Source of the DNA: Archangiaceae bacterium
GTDB taxonomy: Bacteria; Myxococcota; Myxococcia; Myxococcales; Myxococcaceae
Assembly (NCBI GenBank): GCA_023248915.1
Contig: JAHFDQ010000073.1
Span: forward strand, 1-15,148
DNA length: 15,148 bases
Direction of reading: 5' to 3'
The position numbers and the translations under genes are program-made. The notes beneath the pieces were generated by a model, which had not been told where the DNA came from, made no database searches, and saw only the letters and a program-made list of their open reading frames with translations. Below, one piece after another: positions 1-7,286 of this stretch (the first letter of the stretch is position 1; each line of letters starts with the position of its first letter).

Positions 1-930
1 GAGGCGAAGTCCACCACGGCCCAGAAGCGCAAGGCGCTCGAGAGTTACTACTCCGACCTGGTCAAGCGGTACGCCCACATCGACGAGAAGCTGCTGAAGG
101 ACCTGGACTTCGAGGCCGCCAAGCCCGGGTTCCAGGCCCTGACGAAGGACGCGCGTATCCTGGCGCGCATTGAGGGCGGTGAACCCATCACCGTGGGCAA
201 CCTGGCCGACGCGCTCGCCCAGAGCTACTTCCACGGAGCCGAGCGGGCGGCGACCGAGAAGAAGCTCAACCGCCAGAAGCTGATCGGGTTCGACGCGCTG
301 GTTTCCAAGAGAATCGTCCCGCTCGAACTGGCCAAGGCGCACATCACCGAACGCGACGACTTCAAGCGGTTGGTAACGGGCTACGAGACCCGAATGCTCT
401 TCGCCCGGTTTCTCGAGAAGGTCATCGCCCCCACCCTGAAGGTCGAAGAGGCCGACGCGCACCGGTACTTCGAGGCGCACAAGGCCGACTACACCGCGCC
501 CGCCTTCTTCACGCTCGAGAGCCTGGCGTTCTCCGACGCCAAGAACGCGCAAGCAGCGCTCGACAAGCTGAGGGCCCGCGCCGACTTCAGGTGGATGTCC
601 GCGAACGCCGACGGCCAGGTGAAGCCCGCCGATAGGAAGCTCGAGGTGCAGGGCACCCTGGTCGCCACCGGCATGCCCGCCGACCTCGCCGCGCTGCTTT
701 CCGGGGCGGCGGCGGGAGACTACCGGCTCTACGCCGGCCCCGACTCGCAGTACTACGTGCTCCACGTCCTCGGAGTGAAGCCACCGGCCGTCCAGGTGTT
801 CGATGACGTGCGCCCCGGCATCAAGGACAAGCTCTTCGCGGAAGGCATGGCCCAGGCCGTCCGGGACTGGGCGGCCAAGCTGCGCAAGCTGCGCAGGGTG
901 GAAGTCTTCGTGAAGAAGGCCGCCGGCTGA
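1..930 (+). CDS. Peptidyl-prolyl cis-trans isomerase, SurA/PpiC-like, C-terminal part
   Basis: The reading frame is open from base 1, so the gene starts upstream of the window; the GTG at 193 is internal. About 309 residues are visible. The first ~190 are helical and charged, like the chaperone part of SurA/PpiD-type proteins. The segment from about base 500 to 800 fits a divergent parvulin domain: an opening strand (FFTLESLAFSD), a helix with AQAALDKLR, the 'dF' segment (ADFRWMSANA), a G-L pair near 'VQGTLVATG', and the closing strand YYVLHVLGVKPP. The family works in the periplasm, where it catalyses proline isomerisation and chaperones exported proteins. The stop codon lies two bases before the start of the 42-heme cytochrome gene, so the two are surely one transcript. 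I infer that this isomerase helps fold or secrete that cytochrome; CHDPH and HPP motifs give the cytochrome dozens of prolines. The parvulin active site is not strongly conserved, so it may act mainly as a chaperone. The signal peptide cannot be assessed. Confidence 0.82.
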   Translation, partial: EAKSTTAQKRKALESYYSDLVKRYAHIDEKLLKDLDFEAAKPGFQALTKDARILARIEGGEPITVGNLADALAQSYFHGAERAATEKKLNRQKLIGFDALVSKRIVPLELAKAHITERDDFKRLVTGYETRMLFARFLEKVIAPTLKVEEADAHRYFEAHKADYTAPAFFTLESLAFSDAKNAQAALDKLRARADFRWMSANADGQVKPADRKLEVQGTLVATGMPADLAALLSGAAAGDYRLYAGPDSQYYVLHVLGVKPPAVQVFDDVRPGIKDKLFAEGMAQAVRDWAAKLRKLRRVEVFVKKAAG

Positions 931-932
931 GC

Positions 933-3900
933 ATGGCGCGCTTCAGGACAGGGTGGCTGCTGATCGGCGCGGTCCTCGCGTCCGGCGCCGCGTCGGCAGA
1001 CCGCGCGTTCAAGCAGAAGGACTGCCTGACCTGCCACTCGAAGTTCGCGGCCAAGTACGACTCGGCCCGGTACGCCCACTCCGCCGTGAAAGACCGGAAG
1101 TGCGACGACTGCCATCTTCGCCACGGCATCGTCCCGGCGCTGGTGTTGAAGAAACAGGGCAACGGCCTGTGCCTGTCCTGTCACGAGCGCAAAGCCCTCG
1201 GCCTGGACAAGCCCAACGTGCACGCCGCCGTCCGCGCCGGCCCCTGCATCAAGTGCCATGACCCGCACGGCTCGAAGGCCGAGCACCTGCTCAAGGCCGA
1301 AGGCCCCGAGGTCTGCTACGCCTGCCACAGGCGCGAGGCCTACGAGAAGAAGAACGTCCACAAGGCGCTGGCCTCGTCGGGCTGCGGCGCGTGCCACGTC
1401 GCCCATGCGGCCGACGCAAAGCAGCTTCTCAAGGGCGACGGCCCGAAGCTGTGCACCGGCTGCCACCCCGCCAACGGCCGGCTCTCCAAGGCTCACGGCG
1501 AATACCCGGTCGCCGACGTGCGCTGCACCCTCTGCCACGACCCGCACTCGTCCGACTCGGCCAAGCTGCTCCGGGCGTCGGTGCACCCGGCGATGGAGGG
1601 CGGCGTCTGCGACTCCTGCCACGCCGACAAGAAGGCGGCGCAGCCCTACCTGCTCACCGACAAGCTCGACAAGCTCTGCCTCGGTTGCCACGACGCCGCC
1701 GCGCTCACCTCGGCGGGCCCGGTCGAGCACCCGCCGTTCAAGAAGGGTGACTGCACCGCGTGCCACGACCCGCACACCGGGAAGGGCGACAAGCTCACCC
1801 GCGTCGCCGGCAACGGTTTGTGTCTCACCTGCCACCGCGCCAAGGGCGACCCGGTCGGTCGGCCGCACCCGGCCGTGACGACCGGGGCGGGCTGCCGCTC
1901 GTGCCACCTGCCGCACACGGGGAAGAAGTCGCTCCTCGCCGCCGCCCCCGAAGAGGTGTGCGCCAGGTGCCACGGCAAGCTGCGCGAGGGGCAACTCAAG
2001 CGGAAGGTGGTCCACCCACCGTTCGAGATGGGCGACTGCGCCACCTGTCACGATCCGCACGGCTCGAACTTCCCGGGCATGATGCCGGGCCGGCTCGACC
2101 AGGTTTGCTTTGGCTGCCACGCCGACAAGGAATCCGAGTTCCTCAAGGCGCACACCCACAAGCCGGTGCAGGACGGCCTGTGCAACGCTTGCCACGAGGG
2201 GCACGCTTCGGACAACCCGAAGCTCTTGAAGGCCACCGGCGCGCTGCTGTGCGAGAAGTGCCACGCCGACCTGATGAAAGGCGCCGGTTCGGGCTCGACC
2301 CACCCGCCGTTCGCCGACGGCAAGTGCCTCGGCTGCCACGACCCGCACGGGTCCAACACGGCCGGGATGCTGCTGTCGGACCAGAAGACGGTCTGCGCCA
2401 AGTGCCACGCCAAGGCCGTCAAGGCGGCGACGTCAGGCAAGAGCGTCCACTCGGCCTTCGCCGCGGGCGACTGCTCGAAGTGCCACAGCCCGCACAAGGC
2501 GGGGCTGAAGACGCTGCTGCTCGCCCAGCCCCCCGACCTCTGCTTCTCGTGCCACAAGGACCTGAAGGCTCGCCTCGCGTCCGAACCCAACCACCCGCCC
2601 GTCGAGGGGTGCCTGAGCTGCCACAAACCGCACGGGTCGGCCGAACCGAAGCTGTGGACGGAACCCATCGCTTCCCTGTGTGGGCAGTGCCACGACACCG
2701 CCGACAAGTCCTTTCGCGCCGCCCACCTGGGCATCGACCCGAAGGACATTCGCTGCATCCGGTGCCACGACCCGCACTCGTCCAAGGACGCGAAGCTGTT
2801 CAAGCGGCTCGTGCACCCTCCGTTCGAGGCGCGCGACTGCGGTACCTGCCACGGGGTCGCGAAGCCCTCCCCCTTCAAGCTGCTGCCGGGCGCGGAAGGC
2901 AAGATCTGCCTCGACTGCCACTTGCAGTTGGAGGACCTCGTCGCCAAGCCGTTCACTCACACTCCGGTGAGGGCGAAGCTCTGCGTCGGGTGCCACAACC
3001 CGCACACCTCGCGCTACGACAAGCTCCTCAACGCCGAAGCCGGCGCCCTGTGCCTCGGGTGCCACCCGGCGGTGGTGCCGTCACCGGCCCTGAGCACCCA
3101 CAAGCCGGTCGCCGACAAGAACTGCCTCGCCTGCCATGATCCGCACGGGACGGCGAACAAGTTCACCCTGGTGAAGGCCGGGCGCGACCTGTGCGCCGGG
3201 TGCCATGAAGCGGTCGCCGGCCCGGCCGCCAAGGCCAAGTACAAGCACCGGCCGCTCGAAGAAGGCGGCTGCGTCGCCTGCCACACTCCGCACGGCTCGG
3301 CGAAGGCGCCGTTCCTCCTGAAGGCCGACGTCCCCGCCCTGTGCGCCGGGTGCCACAAGACCGATAAGCCCTTCTTCGCGAAGCAGCACTCGAAGTACCC
3401 GGTCGAGAAGTCGCGCTGCACGAGCTGTCACGACCCGCATGGCTCCGACCGGCGCGCGCTGTTGGCCAATACCGTGCACCCTCCGGTCGCGAAGGGGTTG
3501 TGCCCGCAGTGCCATGAACCACCCACCTCGGCCACGCCCCTGAAGACCAAGTCCCAGCCGCCGAAGCTGTGCCGCGCTTGCCACGCCCAGTTGCTCAACG
3601 CGATGGCGGACAGGTCGCGCCTGCACCGTCCGGTCGCCGAAGGGAACTGCATGGCGTGTCACAGCCCCCACGCGGCGAAGGAGAAGGGCCTGTTGAGGGC
3701 AGGGCTCGGGACGGTGTGCGGCGGCTGCCACGCCGACACCCTCAACCGCCAGCAGGCCTCGCCGACGAAGCACAAGCCGGTGGCCGAGGGAAAGTGCACC
3801 GCCTGTCACGACCCGCACGGCGCCGACGGCCCGCTGGCCCTGGTGAAGCCGACGGCCATGGAAACGTGCGCCGCCTGCCACGACGTCCTGAAGCACATGT

Positions 3901-4061
3901 CCCACCCGATGGGCGAAAAGGTCGCCGACCCGCGGAACAGGAACCTCTCCATGCAGTGCCTGAGCTGCCACCGCGCGCACGGCACCGAGTACAAGCACAT
4001 GCTGCCTTTCGCGACCTCGACCGACCTCTGCGTGAAGTGCCACGCGCAATTCAAGAGATGA
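933..4061 (+). CDS. Secreted giant multiheme c-type cytochrome, 42 CXXCH motifs (doubled-CXXCH family)
   Basis: This protein has 1042 residues. It begins with a clear Sec signal peptide (MARFRTGWLLIGAVLASG, cleavage probably after ASA at residue ~22). The rest is almost nothing but heme-binding motifs: I count 42 CXXCH, one per ~25 residues, the first at C31 (CLTCH) and the last CVKCH five residues from the end. Nineteen have a second histidine three residues later (nine as CHDPH), the signature of the doubled-CXXCH family, and most of these are preceded by an H-x-P-(x)-G-x-C segment whose histidine can serve as an axial ligand. They alternate with plain CXXCH motifs about 22-30 residues further on. 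The known role of such proteins is electron storage or transfer in the periplasm or on the cell surface, for example in metal-reducing bacteria; the substrate cannot be told from sequence. No membrane segment or lipobox is seen after the signal peptide. The start is two bases after the isomerase stop, without a strong ribosome site, which fits translational coupling. The stop overlaps the next start (ATGA). Confidence 0.97.
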   Translation: MARFRTGWLLIGAVLASGAASADRAFKQKDCLTCHSKFAAKYDSARYAHSAVKDRKCDDCHLRHGIVPALVLKKQGNGLCLSCHERKALGLDKPNVHAAVRAGPCIKCHDPHGSKAEHLLKAEGPEVCYACHRREAYEKKNVHKALASSGCGACHVAHAADAKQLLKGDGPKLCTGCHPANGRLSKAHGEYPVADVRCTLCHDPHSSDSAKLLRASVHPAMEGGVCDSCHADKKAAQPYLLTDKLDKLCLGCHDAAALTSAGPVEHPPFKKGDCTACHDPHTGKGDKLTRVAGNGLCLTCHRAKGDPVGRPHPAVTTGAGCRSCHLPHTGKKSLLAAAPEEVCARCHGKLREGQLKRKVVHPPFEMGDCATCHDPHGSNFPGMMPGRLDQVCFGCHADKESEFLKAHTHKPVQDGLCNACHEGHASDNPKLLKATGALLCEKCHADLMKGAGSGSTHPPFADGKCLGCHDPHGSNTAGMLLSDQKTVCAKCHAKAVKAATSGKSVHSAFAAGDCSKCHSPHKAGLKTLLLAQPPDLCFSCHKDLKARLASEPNHPPVEGCLSCHKPHGSAEPKLWTEPIASLCGQCHDTADKSFRAAHLGIDPKDIRCIRCHDPHSSKDAKLFKRLVHPPFEARDCGTCHGVAKPSPFKLLPGAEGKICLDCHLQLEDLVAKPFTHTPVRAKLCVGCHNPHTSRYDKLLNAEAGALCLGCHPAVVPSPALSTHKPVADKNCLACHDPHGTANKFTLVKAGRDLCAGCHEAVAGPAAKAKYKHRPLEEGGCVACHTPHGSAKAPFLLKADVPALCAGCHKTDKPFFAKQHSKYPVEKSRCTSCHDPHGSDRRALLANTVHPPVAKGLCPQCHEPPTSATPLKTKSQPPKLCRACHAQLLNAMADRSRLHRPVAEGNCMACHSPHAAKEKGLLRAGLGTVCGGCHADTLNRQQASPTKHKPVAEGKCTACHDPHGADGPLALVKPTAMETCAACHDVLKHMSHPMGEKVADPRNRNLSMQCLSCHRAHGTEYKHMLPFATSTDLCVKCHAQFKR

Positions 4062-4966
4062 CGACCGTGCCTCGAGTCCTTCCAACAGGTCTGCTCCTCG
4101 CGCTCGGGCTCGCGCCCCGCCTGGCCCGCGCCGACGCCGTCGCCTTCGTCCACGAGACCTCGGTCTACGTGGACGCGAAGGGAAGCTCGCTGAAGGCCCC
4201 CGAGGGCGTGGCATGCGCGCCCAACGGCTACGTCGTCGTCGCCGACACCGGCAACCACCGGCTCTTGACGTTCACGTTCAAGGAAGGCCGGGTGTCGGGT
4301 GGCGACGAGCTGAAGCTCAAAGAATTGGTTTCGCCGGTTCGGCTGCAGATTGACGGCAAAGGCAACGTCCTGGCGCTCGACGCCAAGACTCGCCGAATCG
4401 TTCGCCTGACGGCCACCGGCGGCTACGGCGGGCCGGTCGAAACGAAGGGCCTCGAGGGCGACGCTCCGGTGGTGGGCGCCTTCAAGCTCGACGCGAACGA
4501 CAACCTGTACCTGTTGGACGTCGTCGGCCGGCGGGTGTTGGTGCTCGACCCGACCGACGCCGTCAGCTGGCAGGTAGCCTTTCCCAAGGACGCGGGCACC
4601 GTGACCGACATCGCGGTGGACACCGGAGGCACCCTCTACGCCATCGACGCCGTCGGCGCGAGGCTCTGGTCCGCGGACAAGGGGACGAAGGCCTTTCGCC
4701 CGCTCGGGCCGAGCCTGAAGGACCGGGTGGCCTTCCCGACCTACGTCGCAGCCAACGGCGGGCGCCTCTTCCTGGTCGACACCAACGGCCAGGGAATCGC
4801 GCTCCTGGGGGCCGACGGCAGCTTCCAGGGTCGCCAGCTCGCCTTCGGCTGGGGCGACGGCCTGGTGAACTACCCGGGGCAGCTCTGCTTCGCGCCGGGG
4901 GGAATTGCCTTCCTGGCAGACCGCAACAACAACCGCGTGCAAGCATTCACGACCGGCGCCAAGTAG
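4058..4966 (+). CDS. Secreted NHL-repeat six-bladed beta-propeller protein
   Basis: This 302-residue protein starts at the ATG that overlaps the cytochrome stop (ATGA). The reading frame is open further upstream, but that part is a shadow of the cytochrome gene. Residues 1-27 form a signal peptide (VPRVLPTGLLLALGLAP, then ARADA). Six NHL-type repeats follow. The clearest are the first, with PEGVACAPNGYVVVADTGNH at about residues 48-67, and the last, with FLADRNNNRVQAF at about 286-298; weaker copies centre near residues 100, 150, 195 and 238. Six blades fill the whole mature chain. There is no CXXCH, so it binds no heme covalently. The only two cysteines, C53 in the first blade and C277 in the last, could form a disulfide that closes the ring. 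NHL propellers mostly bind partners. Beside a giant cytochrome it is plausibly a periplasmic or surface scaffold or docking subunit, but that is inferred from context. Confidence 0.9.
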   Translation: MTTVPRVLPTGLLLALGLAPRLARADAVAFVHETSVYVDAKGSSLKAPEGVACAPNGYVVVADTGNHRLLTFTFKEGRVSGGDELKLKELVSPVRLQIDGKGNVLALDAKTRRIVRLTATGGYGGPVETKGLEGDAPVVGAFKLDANDNLYLLDVVGRRVLVLDPTDAVSWQVAFPKDAGTVTDIAVDTGGTLYAIDAVGARLWSADKGTKAFRPLGPSLKDRVAFPTYVAANGGRLFLVDTNGQGIALLGADGSFQGRQLAFGWGDGLVNYPGQLCFAPGGIAFLADRNNNRVQAFTTGAK

Positions 4967-5093
4967 CTCCATTAGCCATTTCCATCGCCGCCATGAGGCC
5001 ACGGGGCCGGACCCCGGGCAGGCCCTTGCGCAGCACCCGCGCCTTGCGCCAAATGAAGGGCGGAGACATTCAAGGGCCGAGGCGGCGACACCG
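4967..5093 (+). other. Leader region between NHL gene and rod gene A
   Basis: This 127-base gap holds two TTGCGC hexamers (5024-5029 and 5044-5049) that could serve as -35-like elements, but no convincing -10 follows either. It also holds a 14-codon open frame starting at ATG 5053, whose TGA (5095-5097) overlaps the TTG chosen as the start of the next gene. A GAGG (5079-5082) lies 11 bases before that TTG. I see no terminator, so the rod gene may still be read from the upstream operon. Confidence 0.3.
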
Positions 5094-7286
5094 TTGACGA
5101 CACCCTGGTCAGTCCTGGCGGCGCTCGCGACCGCCTCGGTCCCCGCGGCGGGCGCGCACGAGTTCGCCGGCGCCGAGCCCGCCGTGAATCCCGGAACACT
5201 CGTCGCCGCGGCGGCCGCGTCCGTCCAGTCGGGGCTGGCGGTCTGCGACTCGGCGCTGCCCGCAGGAGCACTCGAGGTGGCGCCCGCGGACATCCGGCCC
5301 GAGCTCGTCGACCGGCGCTCGGGCGGAAGCGTGGTTCGGGCCCGAAGGGCAATCTCGGTTCGCTTCGACGCGAGCACCGCCGCCGTCGTGGCTCCCGACC
5401 GAGACGCCGTGCTGATGCTGGTGCGCTGCGCGCTCGCCTCCGACAAGGCGCTCTTGGTACGGGCCATCTCGCCTGCCGGTCCCGAGAAGCTGACCGAGGC
5501 GGCGCGGCGCGCGACCGAGATCCTGCGCTTCGCCGCTGCGGAAGAGCTGCCGGAAGACCGCATATCGGTCGAAGTGCTCTCTCGGCGCGACGGGGACCAT
5601 GACATCGCACTGCTGGTGGCGACCGTCCCGACGCGATGGAAGGCCACAGGCTCTGAGCGGAGCGTGCTGGAGGCGGCCGAGACCAGCCCCGAGGATGCCC
5701 TGGTGGCCCGGGTCGAGGCGCGGCTGGAAGCCCGGCTCGACGAAAAAGTCGACCGCCTCGTCGCGAAGCTGACCGAGAAGCTCGCGGCGAGACCTGGCGC
5801 CGGTGCAGCCCCGGCCGCGCGAGAGCGGGCGGCCGGAAACGCACCGGCGCCGGCGCAGCCCGATGCTCCCCTGGCCGACCCAAAGGCGAAGGGCGAACCC
5901 AAACCGGCATCCGGGTCGAAAGCAGCGGAAGCCGCCCGCATGCAAGCCGAGGCGAAGATCGAGCGCGAAGCCCGTGCCGCGGTCGAGGCGCTGGCTCGCG
6001 CGAACGAGAAAAGCGAGCGGGGCGCCCAGGCGGCTGCCGAGGCTCAGGCCGCGGCGGACACCAAGGCCGAACGCGCTGCGAAGGCTGCCGAGGAAGCGAA
6101 GGCAAAGGTGGAAGCCAAGCTCGCCCAGGCCAAGGCCGCGGCCGATGCCAAGGCCGAACGCGCAGCGAAGGCCGCCGAAGAAGCGAAGGCCGCGGCCGAC
6201 GCGAAGGCCGAGCGCGCGGCGATGGCCGCCGAGGAAGCGAAGACCCGCGCCGACGCGAAGCTGGCCGACGCCCGGGCTCGCAACGACGCCAAGGCCGAGA
6301 AGGAAGCCTTGGCCGAGCAGGCCCGGCTGACGGCGAAGTCGGAACGCGCGGCCCAGGCTGCGGCCGACGCCCAGGCCAAGGCGCAGGCGAAAGCAGAACG
6401 CGAGGCGAAGGAAGCGACCGACCTCACCTCGAAGGCAGACGCCCGCGAAGAGGCGCTCAAGGCGTCCCAGGCGAGGCTCGACGGGCTCGAGCAGGCGCTG
6501 GCGACCCGCGAGGCGACGGTGGTAGTTCGAGCGGCGTCGCTGACCGAGTCCGAAGAGAAGCTCGCCGCCGAAGAGAAGCGACTGGCAGGTCCAGCCGGGC
6601 ACCTGGCCGCGGTGGGAACCGTCGAGAAGGAACTGGCGGCCGCCGAGAAGGCCCAGCGCGAGATCGAGCGATGGTCCGAGGCGGCGGGGGCCGGCCACGC
6701 GGCGAAGGAAGCCTCCCAGAAGAAAGCGCTGGCGGGCCTGACCGCCACCGCCGAGAAGCTCGTCGCCGCGGAGGCCGCGAAGGAAGACGCCAAGGCCCGG
6801 TCCGAGACGAAAGAGCGGCGGCTCAGGTGTGAGGAAGCCGCTTCCAGGACGCGCGAACAGGCGTTGGCCAGCGCGAAGGAACGGCTCGACGCCCAGGACC
6901 TGCAGCTCGGAGCCCAGGAACAACGGCTCGCCGCGTGGAAGAAGCGGCTCGAGTCGGTGGGAGTGCAGCAGGAACAGCTTCGCCCCGGAGAGGCGGGCCG
7001 CGTCCAGATCGAGGCGGCCGTCGAGCGGAACCGCGACGACATTCGCCGGTGCGTCGAAAACCACCTGAAGCGCACACCGCAGGCGCTGCACGCGAAAGGA
7101 GTGCTCAAGATCACCGTCGACGCTCGCGGCCGCGTGCCCCGGGCGACCATCGCCGAGGGGCCGTTCCAGGGCTCGTACCTCGAATCATGCGTTCAGGAAG
7201 CCATCAAGTCGTGGCGCTTCCCTGCCAGCGGCGAGGACTACGACCTTCAGGTCCCCATCACCATCATCGGTCGCGAAGGTGGCTAG
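5094..7286 (+). CDS. TolA/TonB-like helical rod protein A with AgmX/PglI-type C-terminal domain
   Basis: It is 730 residues long if translation starts at TTG 5094; the only in-frame ATG upstream (4905) lies inside the NHL gene. The start puts a hydrophobic segment at residues 5-21 ending in AGA|HE, a probable signal peptide with an unusually uncharged N-terminus. Residues ~50-185 form a small alpha/beta domain that could be a divergent OmpA-like fold (weak). Residues ~200-235 form an amphipathic helix (EARLEARLDEKVDRLVAKL), then a Pro/Ala-rich linker. A long Ala/Lys/Glu helical rod runs from ~283 to ~630, including 18-residue units around AAADAKAERAAKAAEEAK. The last ~95 residues are a TonB/TolA-like domain of the AgmX/PglI tail type, with NRDDIRRC, GVLKITVDARGRV, a second cysteine in LESC, and WRFPASGEDYDLQVPI. 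The two cysteines may pair. The protein is paralogous over its full length to the minus-strand gene ending at 8862. By architecture it may span the periplasm; its function is unknown. Confidence 0.85.
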   Translation: MTTPWSVLAALATASVPAAGAHEFAGAEPAVNPGTLVAAAAASVQSGLAVCDSALPAGALEVAPADIRPELVDRRSGGSVVRARRAISVRFDASTAAVVAPDRDAVLMLVRCALASDKALLVRAISPAGPEKLTEAARRATEILRFAAAEELPEDRISVEVLSRRDGDHDIALLVATVPTRWKATGSERSVLEAAETSPEDALVARVEARLEARLDEKVDRLVAKLTEKLAARPGAGAAPAARERAAGNAPAPAQPDAPLADPKAKGEPKPASGSKAAEAARMQAEAKIEREARAAVEALARANEKSERGAQAAAEAQAAADTKAERAAKAAEEAKAKVEAKLAQAKAAADAKAERAAKAAEEAKAAADAKAERAAMAAEEAKTRADAKLADARARNDAKAEKEALAEQARLTAKSERAAQAAADAQAKAQAKAEREAKEATDLTSKADAREEALKASQARLDGLEQALATREATVVVRAASLTESEEKLAAEEKRLAGPAGHLAAVGTVEKELAAAEKAQREIERWSEAAGAGHAAKEASQKKALAGLTATAEKLVAAEAAKEDAKARSETKERRLRCEEAASRTREQALASAKERLDAQDLQLGAQEQRLAAWKKRLESVGVQQEQLRPGEAGRVQIEAAVERNRDDIRRCVENHLKRTPQALHAKGVLKITVDARGRVPRATIAEGPFQGSYLESCVQEAIKSWRFPASGEDYDLQVPITIIGREGG
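6048..6329 (+). repeat. Intragenic 54-bp and 33-bp repeats encoding 18- and 11-residue helical units
   Basis: Inside rod gene A the protein order is an 18-residue unit (AAADTKAERAAKAAEEAK), an 11-residue unit (AKVEAKLAQAK), two 18-residue units (AAADAKAERAAKAAEEAK and a near copy), a second 11-residue unit (TRADAKLADAR), and a more divergent 18-residue unit. The boundaries fall at 6048, 6102, 6135, 6189, 6243 and 6276. Rotated, the 18-residue unit aligns with the repeat of rod gene B (shared KAER.A.AAE.AKA core), so the repeat predates the duplication of the two genes. Confidence 0.8.
7212..7261. repeat. Inverted repeat, left copy (3' end of rod gene A)
   Basis: These 50 bases match the reverse complement of 8887-8936 at 47 positions. 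They encode the WRFPASGE-DYDLQVPIT part of the C-terminal domain. The two copies enclose the two lipoprotein genes. Confidence 0.85.

Noticed and set aside
193..930. GTG 193 as the true start of the isomerase
   Set aside because: The frame is open and protein-like from base 1, and a start at 193 would leave no signal peptide and cut through a helical region.
753..2408. 551-codon open frame on the minus strand opposite the cytochrome
   Set aside because: The translation is Val/Arg/Ala/Gly-rich and low in complexity. It mirrors the cytochrome codons and has no domain; the plus-strand reading with 42 CXXCH is unmistakable.
3806..5941. 711-codon minus-strand open frame across the end of the cytochrome, the NHL gene and rod gene A
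   Set aside because: It spans three good genes on the other strand, and its Ser/Arg/Ala-rich sequence is what GC-rich antisense produces.
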